Positions 62,682-64,000 of a DNA stretch of 64,000 bases are shown piece by piece (the stretch's first letter is position 1; every line of letters begins with the position of its first letter). The position numbers and the translations under genes were made by a program. Below the pieces are notes generated by a model. It searched no databases, was not told the origin of the DNA, and saw nothing but the letters and a program-made list of their open reading frames with translations. Source of the DNA: RBG-16-34-14 sp963727535 (lineage in GTDB: Bacteria > Bacteroidota > Ignavibacteria > Ignavibacteriales > Ignavibacteriaceae); assembly GCA_963727535.1 (NCBI GenBank), contig CAVSGR010000005.1, forward strand, positions 62,001 through 126,000, given 5' to 3'.

Positions 62682-63857
62682 ATGTATAAGCTAAATATAA
62701 CAGTCAAAGCCTTTGTTTTAGTTTTTGCAATTACCGGTTTAGGCTGTTCTCAGCGTAATTTTAAAGCAATTAGTGTAGATGGTTTTTATGATAGTGCTCA
62801 TCATTGGTATGACATTAATGATGAAGATAAAGTAATCTATCCACTTCCGGACCAAATGAGATATAATTCATCTGAAATAAAAAAGATCGCAGATAACATT
62901 ATACTCTTTCAGAAAAATAATGGAGGCTGGGCAAAAAATTATGATATGACGGCGGTCTTAACTGAGGAACAAAAAGCAGCCGTTCTAAAAGCAAAAGATG
63001 AAACGAACACTACTTTTGATAATGGAGCCACACATTCACAGGTTCAATATCTTGCGGAAGTTTTTACAGAAACTAATATTGAGAAATATAAAGAAGCATG
63101 TATTAAAGGAATTGAATTCACTCTTAAAGCACAATATGATAATGGCGGCTGGCCGCAATTTTACCCTGACACAACCGGTTATAGAAAATACATTACTTAC
63201 AACGATGATGCAATGGTTGGAACTATGGGAGTGCTGCTTCGGATTGTAAAAAAAACACCGGAATATTCTTTTGCTGAAAATGATCTTTATGAAAGAGTTA
63301 AACAAGCATTTCGAAAGGGTATCGATTGTATTCTTAAAACCCAGATCAAAGAAAATGGAGTATTAACTGCGTGGTGTCAGCAGCATGATAATATAGATTT
63401 TCATCCTCAGAATGCACGCACATTTGAACCGGCTGCAATTTGTAATGAAGAAAGTGCAGATATTGTTAAAGTGCTAATGTCGATTGATAATCCCAGTGAT
63501 GAAATTATTAATTCAATCCAGAGTGCAGTTAAGTGGTTTGAAGAATCAAAAATTCTTGGAATAAGAACTAAAAGGATAAAAGCTCCAAAAGCTGATTATC
63601 AATATCATTCAACAAGTTCAGATGTTATTGTAGTTGAAGATCCGGCAGCTCCGCCTATATGGACAAGATTTTATGAATTGAATACCCATAAACCAATGTT
63701 CTGCCGGCGCGATAAGAAAATTGTTTATAAGTTATCAGACGTTGAAAGAGAAAGAAGAACTGGATATGCGTGGTATGTTTATTCGCCACAGGCAGTACTT
63801 CATCATTATCCGGGGTGGCAGAAAAAGTGGGCGCCTGAAGAAAATGTATTAGAATAA
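62682..63857 (+). CDS. PL10-family pectate lyase lipoprotein
   Basis: 391 residues. Signal peptide with lipobox GLGCSQ. The alpha-toroid pattern of polysaccharide lyase family 10 is clear: NGGWAKNYDMTAVL, TTFDNGATHSQVQYLAEV, NGGWPQFYPDTTGY, YITYNDDAMVGTMGVL, TAWCQQHDNID and PPIWTRFYEL, then RRTGYAWYVYSPQAVL. Cleaves polygalacturonate by beta-elimination. As a lipoprotein it is probably cell-attached. Together with the cupin gene it forms a small carbohydrate unit; no SusCD pair is visible. Confidence 0.92.
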   Translation: MYKLNITVKAFVLVFAITGLGCSQRNFKAISVDGFYDSAHHWYDINDEDKVIYPLPDQMRYNSSEIKKIADNIILFQKNNGGWAKNYDMTAVLTEEQKAAVLKAKDETNTTFDNGATHSQVQYLAEVFTETNIEKYKEACIKGIEFTLKAQYDNGGWPQFYPDTTGYRKYITYNDDAMVGTMGVLLRIVKKTPEYSFAENDLYERVKQAFRKGIDCILKTQIKENGVLTAWCQQHDNIDFHPQNARTFEPAAICNEESADIVKVLMSIDNPSDEIINSIQSAVKWFEESKILGIRTKRIKAPKADYQYHSTSSDVIVVEDPAAPPIWTRFYELNTHKPMFCRRDKKIVYKLSDVERERRTGYAWYVYSPQAVLHHYPGWQKKWAPEENVLE

Positions 63858-64000
63858 ATTATTCGAAAGTTTCATCATCGGTGTTCCTCTTTTGCAAAGC
63901 TGAAGCGGCACGCCGAATGGATCCCGTAGCATAACAAGATGTGAACCATCTTCCGGTTTTAATTCTTCTTCAAAAGTAGCACCTGCTTCCAATAATTTGT
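63849..64000 (-). CDS. VOC/glyoxalase-like protein, C-terminal part (cut by window end)
   Basis: The last 50 codons of a gene entering from the right. The visible end reads LLEAGATFEEELKPEDGSH, then LVMLRDPFGVPLQLCKR, the closing beta-alpha unit of the vicinal oxygen chelate fold (glyoxalase/bleomycin-resistance type), where the Glu normally at the metal site is replaced by Gln. The stop codon overlaps the pectate lyase 3' end by 9 nt on the opposite strand. Confidence 0.75.
   Translation of the reverse strand, partial: KLLEAGATFEEELKPEDGSHLVMLRDPFGVPLQLCKRGTPMMKLSNNLF

Noticed and set aside
1..64000. tRNA, rRNA, CRISPR arrays, transposases, prophage genes
   Set aside because: Read for these on both strands; no cloverleaf with a GTTC arm, no regularly spaced direct repeats with unique spacers, and no transposase, integrase or phage structural motifs were recognised.

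Overview
The window reads as chromosomal core DNA of a low-GC Gram-negative bacterium of the Bacteroidota/Chlorobi lineage, most likely class Ignavibacteria. Evidence: a fused LpxC-FabZ gene, a gldC homologue, a type IX secretion (T9SS) C-terminal sorting domain with the FQNYPNPFNP motif, promoters matching the Bacteroidota TTG-N19/20-TAnnTTTG consensus, frequent TTG/GTG starts and sparse Shine-Dalgarno sequences. No prophage, insertion sequence, CRISPR array, rRNA or tRNA gene was recognised.

Layout. 1-1038: AT-rich, gene-poor stretch with possible coding remnants. 1039-2416: lexA with a self-regulatory promoter/operator, a small WYL-like protein and a protein with a weak PD-(D/E)XK-like pattern. 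2484-10313: envelope biogenesis run (uppS, bamA, two ompH/skp genes, lpxD, lpxC-fabZ), then a LipM-like octanoyltransferase. 10327-13842: panB, a secreted propeller protein, and the split heptose genes rfaE1/rfaE2. 13923-20509: tamB and rnr, each broken by a one-base indel. 20518-23676: a large envelope protein joining a gluzincin protease, a PD40 propeller and an Omp85-like barrel. 23743-31702: fmdB, a lipoprotein, prs-rplY-pth, hppA, rpsF-ssb-rpsR-rplI and rpmB. 31800-35000: tsaC, an SDR enzyme and a frameshifted amrS, separated by palindromic and short tandem repeats. 35009-41576: pyk, a Lon-like protease, a DUF2911 protein, a phosphohexomutase and a zinc-ribbon protein. 41583-50319: a coding fragment, an outer-membrane protein, gldC, cydAB, a lipoprotein, PspC, a BadF-type sugar kinase, a class V aminotransferase and a CoA-acylating aldehyde dehydrogenase. 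50409-52928: LiaF-like protein plus LytS/LytTR-type two-component pair. 53142-60413: metG, three consecutive periplasmic PpiC/SurA-type genes and moxR. 60583-64000: a frameshifted T9SS cargo, small membrane or lipoproteins, a secreted cupin, a PL10 pectate lyase and the 3' end of a VOC-family gene.

How the genes fit together. Much of the window serves the outer membrane: undecaprenyl carrier synthesis, lipid A and heptose synthesis, BamA, TamB and Skp/SurA-type chaperones. The rest is translation, nucleotide and energy housekeeping plus a small secreted carbohydrate-degradation unit at the right end.

The items most worth a second look are: an amphipathic C-terminal tail on the aldehyde dehydrogenase that resembles a microcompartment encapsulation peptide; the protease-propeller-barrel fusion; the lexA operon and its operator; dispersed 6/7-bp tandem repeats and palindromic elements between genes; and four single-base frameshifts in otherwise conserved genes, which more likely reflect sequence error or recent decay than programmed frameshifting. 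No clearly new multi-gene system was found.
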